From Deltaproteobacteria bacterium (lineage in GTDB: Bacteria; Myxococcota; JACPTQ01): 50,764 bases of DNA. A program made the position numbers and the translations under genes. The stretch is from positions 1 to 50,764 of the forward strand of contig JACPTQ010000087.1 in NCBI GenBank assembly GCA_016192705.1. Reading direction: 5' to 3'. The notes under the pieces were generated by a model that worked only from the letters and a program-made list of their open reading frames with translations, did not search any database and was not told where the DNA came from. The stretch's first letter is position 1. Each line of letters opens with the position of its first letter. Positions 7,023 through 17,601 of this stretch are shown piece by piece.

Positions 7023-8614
7023 CGACTCCGACTCGAGCGTTTGGCACGAACCGCCTTTAACTTGTCGTCCGCCTTATCGGCCTCGTAAACCTTTTCGAGC
7101 AAGGCGAGAACTCGGTCAACGTGTGGGCCGTCCGTCAGGCGCAGCGCGAGAGGCTCCAGCAGAGCGGCCGCTTCCTTCCATTGCTTTAGCGCAATGTGTG
7201 TCTCCGCGAGCAAGAGCGCGACTTGCGGCTCCCGCGGCGCCTTGCCGTACTTCGGAACCAAGATGCGCTGCGCGGCGACATAGTTTCGCGCGTTGACGGC
7301 ACTCTGCGCGGCCGCCTGGGCGTCGTCCGCATCCCGCGCGCTCGGCATCGCGCTTTGTTGGTGAACAACCACTTTTTTAGAGTCCTGTTCACCGCGTGCG
7401 TCCTCTGCCTTTCGGCGCTCCTTGCTGTCCGGCGTTTCGGCCGGAGCTTGGGATTCCATATTGGCTGCGGTCCGAGGGGCCGACTTCGTGACGACCTTGG
7501 GGATTTCCGCCTTCGCCGTTCTATACGCCGAAGCCTTCATCCCGCCGTAACTTTTCATCGACGAACTCGAGTCGTAAGCGCGCCCCCCGGGCGCAAGTGC
7601 CGAGCCAAGACTTCCGGCGCCACTCCCCCCCGATTCCGCCGATGTCGCGCCGACATTCGTCACGCCCGCGCGCGCAATTTCCTCCCCAGCAAGGGATGTA
7701 CGCGCACCTTCCCGAATCCCAATCCGGTCGGCTCGGCTTGTGTCAACCTCTTTCCCGGCGCCTTTCGCAACGGCCGCGCCCGAAAGCGCGCCCTCGGTCT
7801 CTTTGTCGACATTGCCGCGACGCTCGGCACGCGCTCGCGCGAGAGCAGCGGTCCGCGCCACCATCGCGGCCGGAGCCGGCGCTACAACCGCTGCGGGTGT
7901 TGGCTTTGGGGTCGAGAGCCCCGCAACAGCATCGACCGATTTCATTGGCTCGTCCGCCGTTGACAAACTCTTCGTCGACGGCGTGACAACAGCGATTGCG
8001 GGTCTCGCCAACTTGTCTTTGTTCTTGAATTCGTCAGCCACCGGTGCCGCGCTGAGCCCACCCGGCGACGACGCGGGACGCGGTGCCTGTGCGGCTGGCG
8101 TCAGCGCTGCGACTCTGGGTAAGTCCGCCTTCGCAGGTTCCAGAACGCCGGATGGCGTCGATTCGGATTTCCGCGCCTCCGCACGAGACGCCATGCGACC
8201 CGGCGGCCCCGCGGTCTCGTCACGCCGACTCTCGTCGCCCGTTCCGCTTGACAAAACAACGGCCAATGCCACCGCTCCAACCGCCGCGAATCCGAGTGCC
8301 GGCCTCATCGACGGGCCAAGGAGCCACGCCCAAAACGATCGTCGCGCGCGCGGGACCGCAGCCACAGCCGCACGCGCTCGACCCGCGTTTAACGCCCCCT
8401 CAGCCACCGCCGCGTGGGCCGCACGACGAATCGCTTCAATTGTCGCCTCCCGCGGATAACCGGACGGCGCCTCGGCCAACGCGCTGCGCACGAGCGCCAA
8501 CCTTCGCACGCTCTCGCGACACGCCCCGCACGTTGCGACATGGCTCGCCGCCTCAGCCGCTGCGAGCTCGGCTGGCCTTAGCGCAAGCAACTCTTTGACA
8601 TCGTCGCAGTTCAC
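7019..8614 (-). CDS. Anti-sigma-like zinc-finger membrane protein with C-terminal TPRs
   Basis: A 531-residue protein. Its N-terminus has the zinc-finger anti-sigma pattern HxxxCxxC (HVATCGAC, about residues 26-33) with an early Cys3. A single membrane helix follows at about 105-125 (PALGFAAVGAVALAVVLSS). A long Ala/Ser/Lys/Pro-rich linker covers about 130-420, and the end has TPR-like helices (about 425-525). Proteins of this shape hold an ECF sigma factor at the membrane, but no sigma gene lies beside it. The GTG start has a GGGAGA ribosome site. It heads the nitrilase-SPASM-regulator operon. Confidence 0.75.
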   Translation of the reverse strand: MNCDDVKELLALRPAELAAAEAASHVATCGACRESVRRLALVRSALAEAPSGYPREATIEAIRRAAHAAVAEGALNAGRARAAVAAVPRARRSFWAWLLGPSMRPALGFAAVGAVALAVVLSSGTGDESRRDETAGPPGRMASRAEARKSESTPSGVLEPAKADLPRVAALTPAAQAPRPASSPGGLSAAPVADEFKNKDKLARPAIAVVTPSTKSLSTADEPMKSVDAVAGLSTPKPTPAAVVAPAPAAMVARTAALARARAERRGNVDKETEGALSGAAVAKGAGKEVDTSRADRIGIREGARTSLAGEEIARAGVTNVGATSAESGGSGAGSLGSALAPGGRAYDSSSSMKSYGGMKASAYRTAKAEIPKVVTKSAPRTAANMESQAPAETPDSKERRKAEDARGEQDSKKVVVHQQSAMPSARDADDAQAAAQSAVNARNYVAAQRILVPKYGKAPREPQVALLLAETHIALKQWKEAAALLEPLALRLTDGPHVDRVLALLEKVYEADKADDKLKAVRAKRSSRSR

Positions 8615-8695
8615 AAAATCTCCCGCACTCTCAAGGCTTTAGTCACACCCTCCTAGACGCGCCACCCACCAAATCGGTCTACCCCCAGCACCGAT

Positions 8696-8723
8696 ATTGT
8701 AGCGCGATTTATTTCGCGAGCAA
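8696..8723 (-). promoter_or_regulatory. Sigma70-like promoter for the anti-sigma-like operon
   Basis: On the minus strand TTGCTC (8723-8718) is followed after 16 bases by TACAAT (8701-8696). Transcription would start near 8690, giving a leader of about 75 nt before the GTG at 8614. Confidence 0.55.
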
Positions 8724-8730
8724 TCGGCGG

Positions 8731-8748
8731 AAAAGCCGGTGGCTTTTT
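8731..8748. other. Perfect hairpin between the divergent promoters, terminator-like
   Basis: AAAAGCC (8731-8737) pairs with GGCTTTT (8741-8747) around a 3-base GGT loop, with one further T after it. The A-run and T-run make it resemble a weak bidirectional terminator. It lies between two divergent promoters, so it could insulate them or be a protein-binding palindrome. Confidence 0.45.
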
Positions 8749-8841
8749 CGCGCGAGCGAAATGGGGAGCCCGACGAAACGGAGGGCGCACCCGACCGTTT
8801 CTTAGCAGGTGCGTCCGTGTCGCGCAACGCCCCTTGGCTTC

Positions 8842-8871
8842 TTGACGGGCCGGATCGCCGCGCGGTAGGGT
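8842..8871 (+). promoter_or_regulatory. Sigma70-like promoter for metK
   Basis: TTGACG at 8842-8847 is followed after 18 bases by TAGGGT at 8866-8871. Transcription would begin near 8878, leaving a leader of about 72 nt before the metK ATG. Confidence 0.5.
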
Positions 8872-8949
8872 GCCACTTTTTCACGAAGCGGGATGTTAAG
8901 GACGTCTCGGGCATGCGAGTCGGTTCTTTTGAAGAAAAAGGGGAAAACT

Positions 8950-11518
<2,569 letters not shown>

Positions 11519-11537
11519 TCTCTAACCGGAGGCATTG

Positions 11538-12650
11538 ATGAAGTTTCAGGTTTTTGTTCCACCGCTTTCCGAGGACGAATTCGCGATGACGTTTCAGGTG
11601 GAAGCGAAGGATTGGATGGCGGCGCTTCGGCAAATCGTCATGCGAATATCGCCGGACGGGAAGATGATTTCGAATTTGATGTGCGACGTCAAAGAGGACA
11701 ACACGTTTCACGTCACGGATCCGAAGTCGGGGCGCGTGTTTCAAGTGAAATCGGCCGACGCGGGACCGACGGGCGAGACCAAGGCGGCCGAGCCGGCACC
11801 AGCGCCGGCGGCCGAGCCGGCACCGGTCGTCGAAAAGAAGCCCGAGCCACCGGTTGCGAAGGTGGTGGAGAAGCCAGAGCCGGCACCCGTCGCGGTTGTG
11901 TCGCACGCGGCTGAAACGGAAGAAGAGCAAGAGGCGAAACCGAAGAAAGAGAAGCTGAAGAAAAAGCAGCATCGCGAAGATGATGTACGCGAGTCCGACG
12001 AGGATCGAGCGCCGGCGGTGGCGCCAGTTGCGGCGGTTCGAGAGGTTGCGTCGGTTGCTGAAGCGAAACCGGGGGCAGCGGCGCGAGGGTTTGATGAGCT
12101 CGAGAAAACGGGGCCGCAACAGATTGGACGGGCGGTCACCGAGGCCGAGTGGAACGCCGAAGAGTTGCTCGCGCAAGTTTTCGAAGAGGTTCAAGACCTC
12201 TACACGGTGGGTGGCGGCACAACGGCCGCTGCGCGTTTTGCGCTCGATTTGGCACTTAAGCACGTCCGGTGTGAATCTGGGGCCGTGCTGCTCTCGGATT
12301 TTTCGGCGAAGGAGCTCGCGTTTGCCGCGGCGAGTGGTCCAAAGGCGCGCGAGGTGCTGTCGTTTCGCGTGCCGATGGGGCAAGGGATCGCGGGGTTTTG
12401 CGCGCAGGAGGGCGTCACGATCGCCGTGTCCGCCGTTGAGAAAGACCCGCGGTTCTTTCGCAAGATCGCCGAGGCGCTCGGGTACGAAACGAAATCGATT
12501 CTCTGCGCCCCAATCGTTTCGAACGGGAAAACGGTTGGCGTCCTCGAGGTCCTGAACAGGTATTTGAGCTCGTCGTTTGCGCCCGCTGAAGTCAATGTTT
12601 TGTCGTACATCGCGACACGCCTCGGTGAGCATCTCGGCGAGGCGGCTTAA
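11538..12650 (+). CDS. GAF-domain protein with Pro/Ala-rich linker
   Basis: A 370-residue protein in three parts. Residues 1-72 form a compact N-terminal domain (KFQVFVPPLSEDEFAMTFQV...) that I do not recognise. About 75-190 is a charged Ala/Pro/Glu/Lys linker. About 195-365 is a GAF domain (VGGGTTAAARFALDLALKHV...GQGIAGFCAQEGVTIAVSAV...SILCAPIVSNGKTVGVLEVLN). GAF domains bind small ligands or mediate sensing. No catalytic output is visible. The ATG at 11538 follows GGAGG by 6 bases. It lies 19 bases after ahcY and is probably in the same transcript. Confidence 0.8.
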   Translation: MKFQVFVPPLSEDEFAMTFQVEAKDWMAALRQIVMRISPDGKMISNLMCDVKEDNTFHVTDPKSGRVFQVKSADAGPTGETKAAEPAPAPAAEPAPVVEKKPEPPVAKVVEKPEPAPVAVVSHAAETEEEQEAKPKKEKLKKKQHREDDVRESDEDRAPAVAPVAAVREVASVAEAKPGAAARGFDELEKTGPQQIGRAVTEAEWNAEELLAQVFEEVQDLYTVGGGTTAAARFALDLALKHVRCESGAVLLSDFSAKELAFAAASGPKAREVLSFRVPMGQGIAGFCAQEGVTIAVSAVEKDPRFFRKIAEALGYETKSILCAPIVSNGKTVGVLEVLNRYLSSSFAPAEVNVLSYIATRLGEHLGEAA

Positions 12651-12669
12651 CCGTCGTATAATAGATGCG

Positions 12670-13329
12670 ATGAGGCGACGTTTGGTTCAACGCTCGTCTG
12701 TTGGGTGGGTTACGGCGACGACCGTGATGCTTGCGCTGTTCTTCGCCGTTGCGAGACCTGCTGGCGCGACCGTCTACAAATGGAGAGATAAGCGCGGCGC
12801 GATTCATATCACCGACGATTGGAACGACATTCCCGATTACGCGCGATTCGTGTTGGCGAAAAAACGGCCCGGCTTGACGCGTCCCGAAGTAGGACGGGCG
12901 TCCGCGGTGCGCGCTTCGGCGGCCCGGCGGGTCGTACGCGGCGATCCGGTAACGTGGCGGATCTCGCGCGATGATTCCGCCCGCGGGCGCGATCTCCCGC
13001 CGAGCCGCGTGGTGGTTCTCAACGTCGACGGAATTCGCGTTCCACCCGATGGCAGGGAGAATCGCGCGTTTTGGGAGAATCTCGTTCGCTCGTGGCACAA
13101 AGAGATGGCGGATGCCACCGAGGCGCTTGAGAGTGCGCGCAAGGAAGAACAGGTGAGGGCGCGGATTCGACAGTACATCCCGCTTAAGATTCACACCGAT
13201 GCGATGCTCGAAGCGCAGGCGAAGGCGGCGAAATTCGAGGCGCGACAGAAGCAGGTCCGTCGAATCCTCGATGAGACGATCCCACGTCTCGCGCGAGCCG
13301 CGGGCGCCAATTTGTCGTGGATCAAGTGA
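12670..13329 (+). CDS. Secreted DUF4124-domain protein
   Basis: A 219-residue protein with an N-terminal signal peptide (RRRLVQRSS then a hydrophobic run ending AVARPAGA, about residues 1-34). A DUF4124 domain follows, recognised by VYKWRDKRGAIHITDDWNDI, which resembles the usual YKW-D-G-HFTD pattern of envelope proteins. The C-terminal half is charged and helical. The ATG at 12670 immediately precedes the signal peptide; an upstream ATG at 12665 is out of frame and closes at once. Its stop overlaps the Rieske gene start. The function is unknown, but it heads the electron-transfer operon. Confidence 0.75.
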   Translation: MRRRLVQRSSVGWVTATTVMLALFFAVARPAGATVYKWRDKRGAIHITDDWNDIPDYARFVLAKKRPGLTRPEVGRASAVRASAARRVVRGDPVTWRISRDDSARGRDLPPSRVVVLNVDGIRVPPDGRENRAFWENLVRSWHKEMADATEALESARKEEQVRARIRQYIPLKIHTDAMLEAQAKAAKFEARQKQVRRILDETIPRLARAAGANLSWIK

Positions 13330-13916
13330 CGTCTGGAGAGGCGAACCGTGTCACGCGGCGATCGTTCATCGGGTGGTTTACCCTTTTGTTGGGCGCAATT
13401 CCCGCGATCGGCGCAACGGCGGTTGGGGCGGTGTCGATCGTCGGTAGCGTCTTCCGCCGGGCCGCAAACGGCGCTCAGCGATTCGCGCGCGTCGGCGTCG
13501 TGCGCGAGTTTAAGATGGGATCGTATCGCCGAGTCGAGTTATGTGGAGGTGGTGCGGATGCATGGCGTCGTGATGCGGCGCGGGTTGAAGGCGCAGCCTA
13601 CGTTCGACTCGAATCGGGTGGAAGTTTTACGGCGTTCTCGACGCGCTGCCCGCACCTTGGGTGCGAGGTGGCCATTGACGACGCGGGGCGCGCGTTTCGT
13701 TGTCCGTGCCATGGCAGCGAATTCGACGCGTCGGGCAAACGGAAACGAGATTCTGCTGGAAAGATCATAGGTCCAGCCCCACGCGACTTGGATCCCCTCG
13801 CCGTTCGAATTGCGTCAACGGGCGAGGCCTCGCAAAACGGATCGCCGCCGCAACAAGTCGTTGAGGTTGAGGTCGCCACGTTTCAGACGGGGACATCGTC
13901 GCGGAAGCGAATCTAG
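13326..13916 (+). CDS. Rieske iron-sulfur protein of a bc-type complex
   Basis: A 196-residue protein. The N-terminus has a twin-arginine membrane anchor (RRSFIGWFTLLLGAIPAIG, about residues 11-29), the usual export route for Rieske proteins. The [2Fe-2S] ligands are present in CPHLGC (Cys108, His110) and CPCHGSEF (Cys126, His129), with Cys113 and Cys128 as the expected disulfide pair. It would pass electrons from quinol to cytochrome c together with the cytochrome b encoded next. GTG at 13326 overlaps the previous stop as GTGA; GTG at 13317 in the same frame is the alternative. Confidence 0.93.
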   Translation: MTSGEANRVTRRSFIGWFTLLLGAIPAIGATAVGAVSIVGSVFRRAANGAQRFARVGVVREFKMGSYRRVELCGGGADAWRRDAARVEGAAYVRLESGGSFTAFSTRCPHLGCEVAIDDAGRAFRCPCHGSEFDASGKRKRDSAGKIIGPAPRDLDPLAVRIASTGEASQNGSPPQQVVEVEVATFQTGTSSRKRI

Positions 13917-13917
13917 C

Positions 13918-15645
13918 GTGACGATGGGGTCGGCACCAGAATCGACTTGGCGTCGCCTCGTGCGCGGGCTTGATGAGCGCACCGGCCTCATCGCCGGAAT
14001 TCGCAGCTTTGCGGATTCACCAGTCCCCGGTGGCGCACGATGGCGATACGTTTTCGGGAGCGCACTCTTATCGTCGTTCGTCACACAGATCGTTACCGGC
14101 GTTTTCCTCGCCTTTCACTTTTCGCCGACGCTGAATGACGCATGGGGCAGCATTGTCTACCTCGAGGAAAAAGTCGCCTTGGGGCGCGAGCTGCGCGCGC
14201 TTCACCATTGGGGGGCCAATGTCATGGTCGGCGTCATGATCCTTCATTTCGCCCAAGTGGTTTTGGCCGGTGCGTACAAGCGGCCGCGCGAACTCAACTG
14301 GATCATCGGCCTGGCTGCGGGTGGTCTCGTTCTCATGCTGGCGCTGACCGGATATCTCCTCCCGCTTGACGAACGTGGCTACTACGCAACGCAAGTCGCC
14401 CTCAATATCACGGCGTCGGTTCCGGGCGTTGGACCATCGGCGGTTTCGATCCTGCAAGGCGGCGCGCGATTCGGTGTCGAATCGATGTCGCGTTTTTACA
14501 CGCTTCACGCGATGGTTTTACCCGGCGCGCTCGCTCTCCTCGTCGTGCTCCACGTCGTTTTCGTTCATCGTCTCAAGGTGACGGCGCCGTTTTCAGCCGC
14601 TGCGACGAACGAACCGTTCTGGCCACGACAGGCGTTTCGCGACGCGCTTGCGATGTCTGCAGCCTTTGCGTTGACGGTCGTTCTCGCACTGGCGGTCGGC
14701 ACGCCGCTTCTCGCGCCCGCCGATCCTGCGCGCGCGTTCGATGCGCGGCCCGAGTGGTATTTCTTGCCGCTCTTTGAACTGTTAAAACTTCTCGAAGGCG
14801 ATCTGCTACTTGTCGGTACCGTTGTTCTCCCGGGAGTCGCAGCGCTCGCTCTCGTCTTGCTCCCGTGGCTCGATCGCGCACCCACGGTTGCGACGCGCAG
14901 CCGCTTGCGAGTTATTATTCCTGTTTTTTTTGGACTTGCGATCGCGGCAAGTCTTGGTGCGAAAGCGGCCCTCGATGACGCAAACAGTCCCGAGTATCAG
15001 CGCCGCATGTCGGACGCCCATCGCGCCGCAGAACGCGCACGCGCTCTCGCCAAGCAGGGTGGGATTCCGCCGAGCGGGCCGACGCATCTCTATGAGAACG
15101 ATCCCGTCGCTCACGGCGAGCGCCTTTTTTTGCGGCACTGTCGTGACTGCCACGCCATCGCGGGCGATGGAGGCCGATCGGCGCCCGACCTCGCTGGTTA
15201 TCGATCACCGAAATGGTATCGCGAATTTTTTCGCGACCCGAACACCACGAAATATTATGGGCACGAGGAGTCGGTTTCAAAGGGCGCGATGAAGTCGATC
15301 GAAAAACTCGGCGATGAAAAGCTGGTCGCGCTCGCCGCCTTTTTCGCGCGCGGCGCTGAGATGCGTGGGGTTGACGAAGGGACGGCAAAGCGCGGCGAGA
15401 CGGTGTGGAAGGGCGAATCCTGCATGGAGCTTTGCCACACGTTTAGCGGCGCAGCGAATCCCAGTGGCAACGTTCCCGATTTAAAAGGCCACGGCTCTCG
15501 AGGCTGGCTTCGAGGTTTCCTTGTCGCGCCGGGCGACGCGCGCTTCTTCGGAAAACGGAATCGGATGCCATCGTTCCGCGACAAGCTGTCGAGCGCAGAG
15601 CGCGACGCGGTCATCGAGTTCGTGGCGACGTTGCATGAAAAGTAA
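13918..15645 (+). CDS. Cytochrome b fused to a diheme cytochrome c domain
   Basis: A 575-residue membrane protein. Residues 1-370 contain full cytochrome b: helix B histidines in ALHHWGANVMVGVMILH, helix D histidines in LHAMVLPGALALLVVLH (14-residue spacing as in cytochrome b6), and the quinol-site motif PEWY. The remainder is a periplasmic cytochrome c region with CRDCH (Cys408-His412) and CMELCH (Cys502-His507). The second has three residues between the cysteines rather than two. A likely axial Met is in RMPSF (Met550). GTG at 13918 follows the Rieske stop by one base; ATG at 13924 is possible. Confidence 0.92.
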   Translation: MTMGSAPESTWRRLVRGLDERTGLIAGIRSFADSPVPGGARWRYVFGSALLSSFVTQIVTGVFLAFHFSPTLNDAWGSIVYLEEKVALGRELRALHHWGANVMVGVMILHFAQVVLAGAYKRPRELNWIIGLAAGGLVLMLALTGYLLPLDERGYYATQVALNITASVPGVGPSAVSILQGGARFGVESMSRFYTLHAMVLPGALALLVVLHVVFVHRLKVTAPFSAAATNEPFWPRQAFRDALAMSAAFALTVVLALAVGTPLLAPADPARAFDARPEWYFLPLFELLKLLEGDLLLVGTVVLPGVAALALVLLPWLDRAPTVATRSRLRVIIPVFFGLAIAASLGAKAALDDANSPEYQRRMSDAHRAAERARALAKQGGIPPSGPTHLYENDPVAHGERLFLRHCRDCHAIAGDGGRSAPDLAGYRSPKWYREFFRDPNTTKYYGHEESVSKGAMKSIEKLGDEKLVALAAFFARGAEMRGVDEGTAKRGETVWKGESCMELCHTFSGAANPSGNVPDLKGHGSRGWLRGFLVAPGDARFFGKRNRMPSFRDKLSSAERDAVIEFVATLHEK

Positions 15646-16264
15646 GCGCCGCGGAAAGTTCATCGTGCTCGAAGGGGCCGATGGTTCTGGCACGACAACA
15701 CAAGCGAACGATGTCGCCAAACGTTTGCGCGCACTTGGGGTTCGGGTCGTTGTGACGTGCGAGCCAACATCAGGCGCGGTCGGTTCGCTCCTTCGCCGGC
15801 TTCTCGCGACAACCCGCGCGGGCGACAAACAGGGGCCATCGGCCGCTGAAGTCGCGCTTCTCTTTGCGGCGGATCGACTCGACCACCTGCGACGAGAAAT
15901 CAAACCCGCGCTCGCGCGCGGCGAATGGGTCATCTCCGACCGGTTTGTCTTGTCGTCGATTGTTTACCAAGGGGTTGAACTTCCCGCGCGTTGGGTCCGT
16001 GCGATGAACCACTTTGCCGGATTCCCAGACCTAACGCTCCTCATCGATGTTCCCGAAGTGATTGCGCGGAGACGCCGAACAACGCGTGGTGGCGCGAGAG
16101 AGCGATTTGATGCGGTCGCGTTTCAGCGAAGCGTGGTCGCGCGGTACCGCGCCCTGGCGAGCGGTTTCCCCAGGCTTACCATCATCGATGGATCCGTGGC
16201 GCCCGGCGAAGTCACGAATGCGATTCTTCGGGCCCTCCGACGCCGCAACTGGATCGTCGGTTAG
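15635..16264 (+). CDS. tmk: Thymidylate kinase with altered P-loop
   Basis: A 209-residue enzyme of the dTMP kinase family, which converts dTMP to dTDP. The N-terminal P-loop reads EGADGSGTTTQ, so the usual lysine (GxGK) is Thr20; the codon is ACG. The DRF motif in ISDRFVLSSIVYQG, the LLIDVPEVIARRR segment and the length fit Tmk. ATG at 15635 lies inside the end of the cytochrome gene (11-base overlap), so translation is probably coupled. Its stop overlaps the hemA stop on the other strand by 4 bases. It may be active with a variant P-loop or be a paralogue; another tmk elsewhere would be informative. Confidence 0.85.
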   Translation: MKSKRRGKFIVLEGADGSGTTTQANDVAKRLRALGVRVVVTCEPTSGAVGSLLRRLLATTRAGDKQGPSAAEVALLFAADRLDHLRREIKPALARGEWVISDRFVLSSIVYQGVELPARWVRAMNHFAGFPDLTLLIDVPEVIARRRRTTRGGARERFDAVAFQRSVVARYRALASGFPRLTIIDGSVAPGEVTNAILRALRRRNWIVG

Positions 16265-17601
16265 ACTTTTCGAACGGACGATGACGCGGCTTCAGATTGA
16301 GGCGCGTCCTTCTCTAAGTCGGGTTTTTCCGCGGTCTGCTGCAACGCGAAAAGATCGCGAATCACTTCAAGTACAAATGGGTTCGGATCGGCGAGCTCTT
16401 CTTTGAGAAAAACGGACGGCGAATGCAAGAACCGATTTACAACCGCATTTAGCATCACCTCGACCGACTCTCGCGTGTCGTCATCCCACTTTCGTCGCGT
16501 CGCGGATTTCTTAAACTCCTCCTCCGCGATCCGAGCCGCCTTCGCGCGCAATTCAACGAGGAGCGGGAGTCCATCGAGGGTTCGGTGCCATTCGAAGTAC
16601 CGCTCGACCTCCGCATCGACGATACGGTCCGCGGGCCCCAGCGACCGCTCTCGTTCCGCGCGATTAACCGCCGTGACGTTCTGTAAGTCATCGATGTCGT
16701 ACAAGTAGACGTTTTCAAGTTCTTCGGTTGAAGGTTCGATGTTTCTGGGCACGGCGATGTCAACGAGGAAGAGAGGCCGAAAGCGCCGCTTTCGTTGCGC
16801 CATGCGCACCGACTCTCGCGTCACAATGAAGCCCTGCGCCGAGGTCGACGTGACGACGATGTCCGCCTCGGTGAGCAAACGATCGACATCGCCCAAATTA
16901 TGCGCCGCTGCCGCATAGCGCGAGGCCAGGGCCTGCGCCCGCTCAAAACTCCGATTGGCGATCGCAATTCTCGGCGTGCCGAGAGCCCGCAAGTGGTCGA
17001 TCACCTGCTCCGCCATTTCTCCGGCGCCGATCAACACAACCAACCGGTTGTGCAGTCCCTCAAAAATCTGCGACGCCAAATCCGCCGCGATGCTTCCGAC
17101 CGACACGCTCCCAACGCCAATGGCGGTTTCCGTGCGGACGCGCTTAGCGACGCGAAGCGCTCGATGGACAAGGCGATGAAGCGACGAACCGATTGTTCCC
17201 GCCGCATTTGCAATTCCGTACGCGTGTTTTATCTGACCGGTGATCTGCGCCTCACCGACGACCATCGAATCGAGGCTTGACGTGACACGAAACAAATGGC
17301 GCACCGCCTCGCGGTCCTTGTGCTCATACAGATGTTTGTCAGGTAACGACGGCGCGCGATCGGCAAAGACCGCTCGGACGAACGCCTCTTCTTCGGCGCG
17401 ACTCACGAAGCCGTAGATTTCGACCCGATTGCAGGTCGCGACGAGAAGAACTTCGTGCGAATTGAGGCGTGCCGAGAGCGCGGTAAGTATTCCCGGTGCT
17501 TCGTCCGATGAAATCGCGAGGCGCTCACGCAGTTCGATTGGCGTCGTGCGATGGTTGAGCCCGACGACAAAAAGCGATGGCGAAGCCCCCGTGTCGCTCA
17601 A
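16261..17601 (-). CDS. hemA: Glutamyl-tRNA reductase
   Basis: A 446-residue enzyme that reduces glutamyl-tRNA to glutamate-1-semialdehyde, the first step of C5 haem synthesis. The catalytic Cys57 lies in LLVATCNRVEIYG. Other signatures are VVGEAQITGQIKHAY and the NADPH-binding VLIGAGEMAEQVIDHL. The start is inferred as TTG at 17601, which overlaps the ccsA stop as TTGA and follows a GGAG site by about 7 bases. No ATG lies between there and the conserved FVVGLNHRTTP. It is the last gene of a haem/cytochrome operon. Confidence 0.95.
   Translation of the reverse strand: MSDTGASPSLFVVGLNHRTTPIELRERLAISSDEAPGILTALSARLNSHEVLLVATCNRVEIYGFVSRAEEEAFVRAVFADRAPSLPDKHLYEHKDREAVRHLFRVTSSLDSMVVGEAQITGQIKHAYGIANAAGTIGSSLHRLVHRALRVAKRVRTETAIGVGSVSVGSIAADLASQIFEGLHNRLVVLIGAGEMAEQVIDHLRALGTPRIAIANRSFERAQALASRYAAAAHNLGDVDRLLTEADIVVTSTSAQGFIVTRESVRMAQRKRRFRPLFLVDIAVPRNIEPSTEELENVYLYDIDDLQNVTAVNRAERERSLGPADRIVDAEVERYFEWHRTLDGLPLLVELRAKAARIAEEEFKKSATRRKWDDDTRESVEVMLNAVVNRFLHSPSVFLKEELADPNPFVLEVIRDLFALQQTAEKPDLEKDAPQSEAASSSVRKV

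Larger units (their letters stand above)
8615..8949. other. Divergent promoter region between the anti-sigma-like gene and metK
   Basis: A 335-base spacer between two divergently transcribed genes. It contains a sigma70-like promoter for each direction (listed separately) and a short perfect hairpin between them. The metK leader is predicted at about 70 nt. I looked for SAM- or SAH-riboswitch cores in it and did not recognise one. Confidence 0.6.

Noticed and set aside
7740-8459. A 239-codon plus-strand open frame opposite the anti-sigma-like gene's linker
   Set aside because: It is Ala/Ser-rich because the real protein's linker is low-complexity. It has no ribosome site or domain.
8872-8949. 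Possible SAM riboswitch in the metK leader
   Set aside because: The leader is only about 70 nt and I could not recognise the conserved cores of SAM or SAH riboswitch classes. A covariance-model search would settle it.
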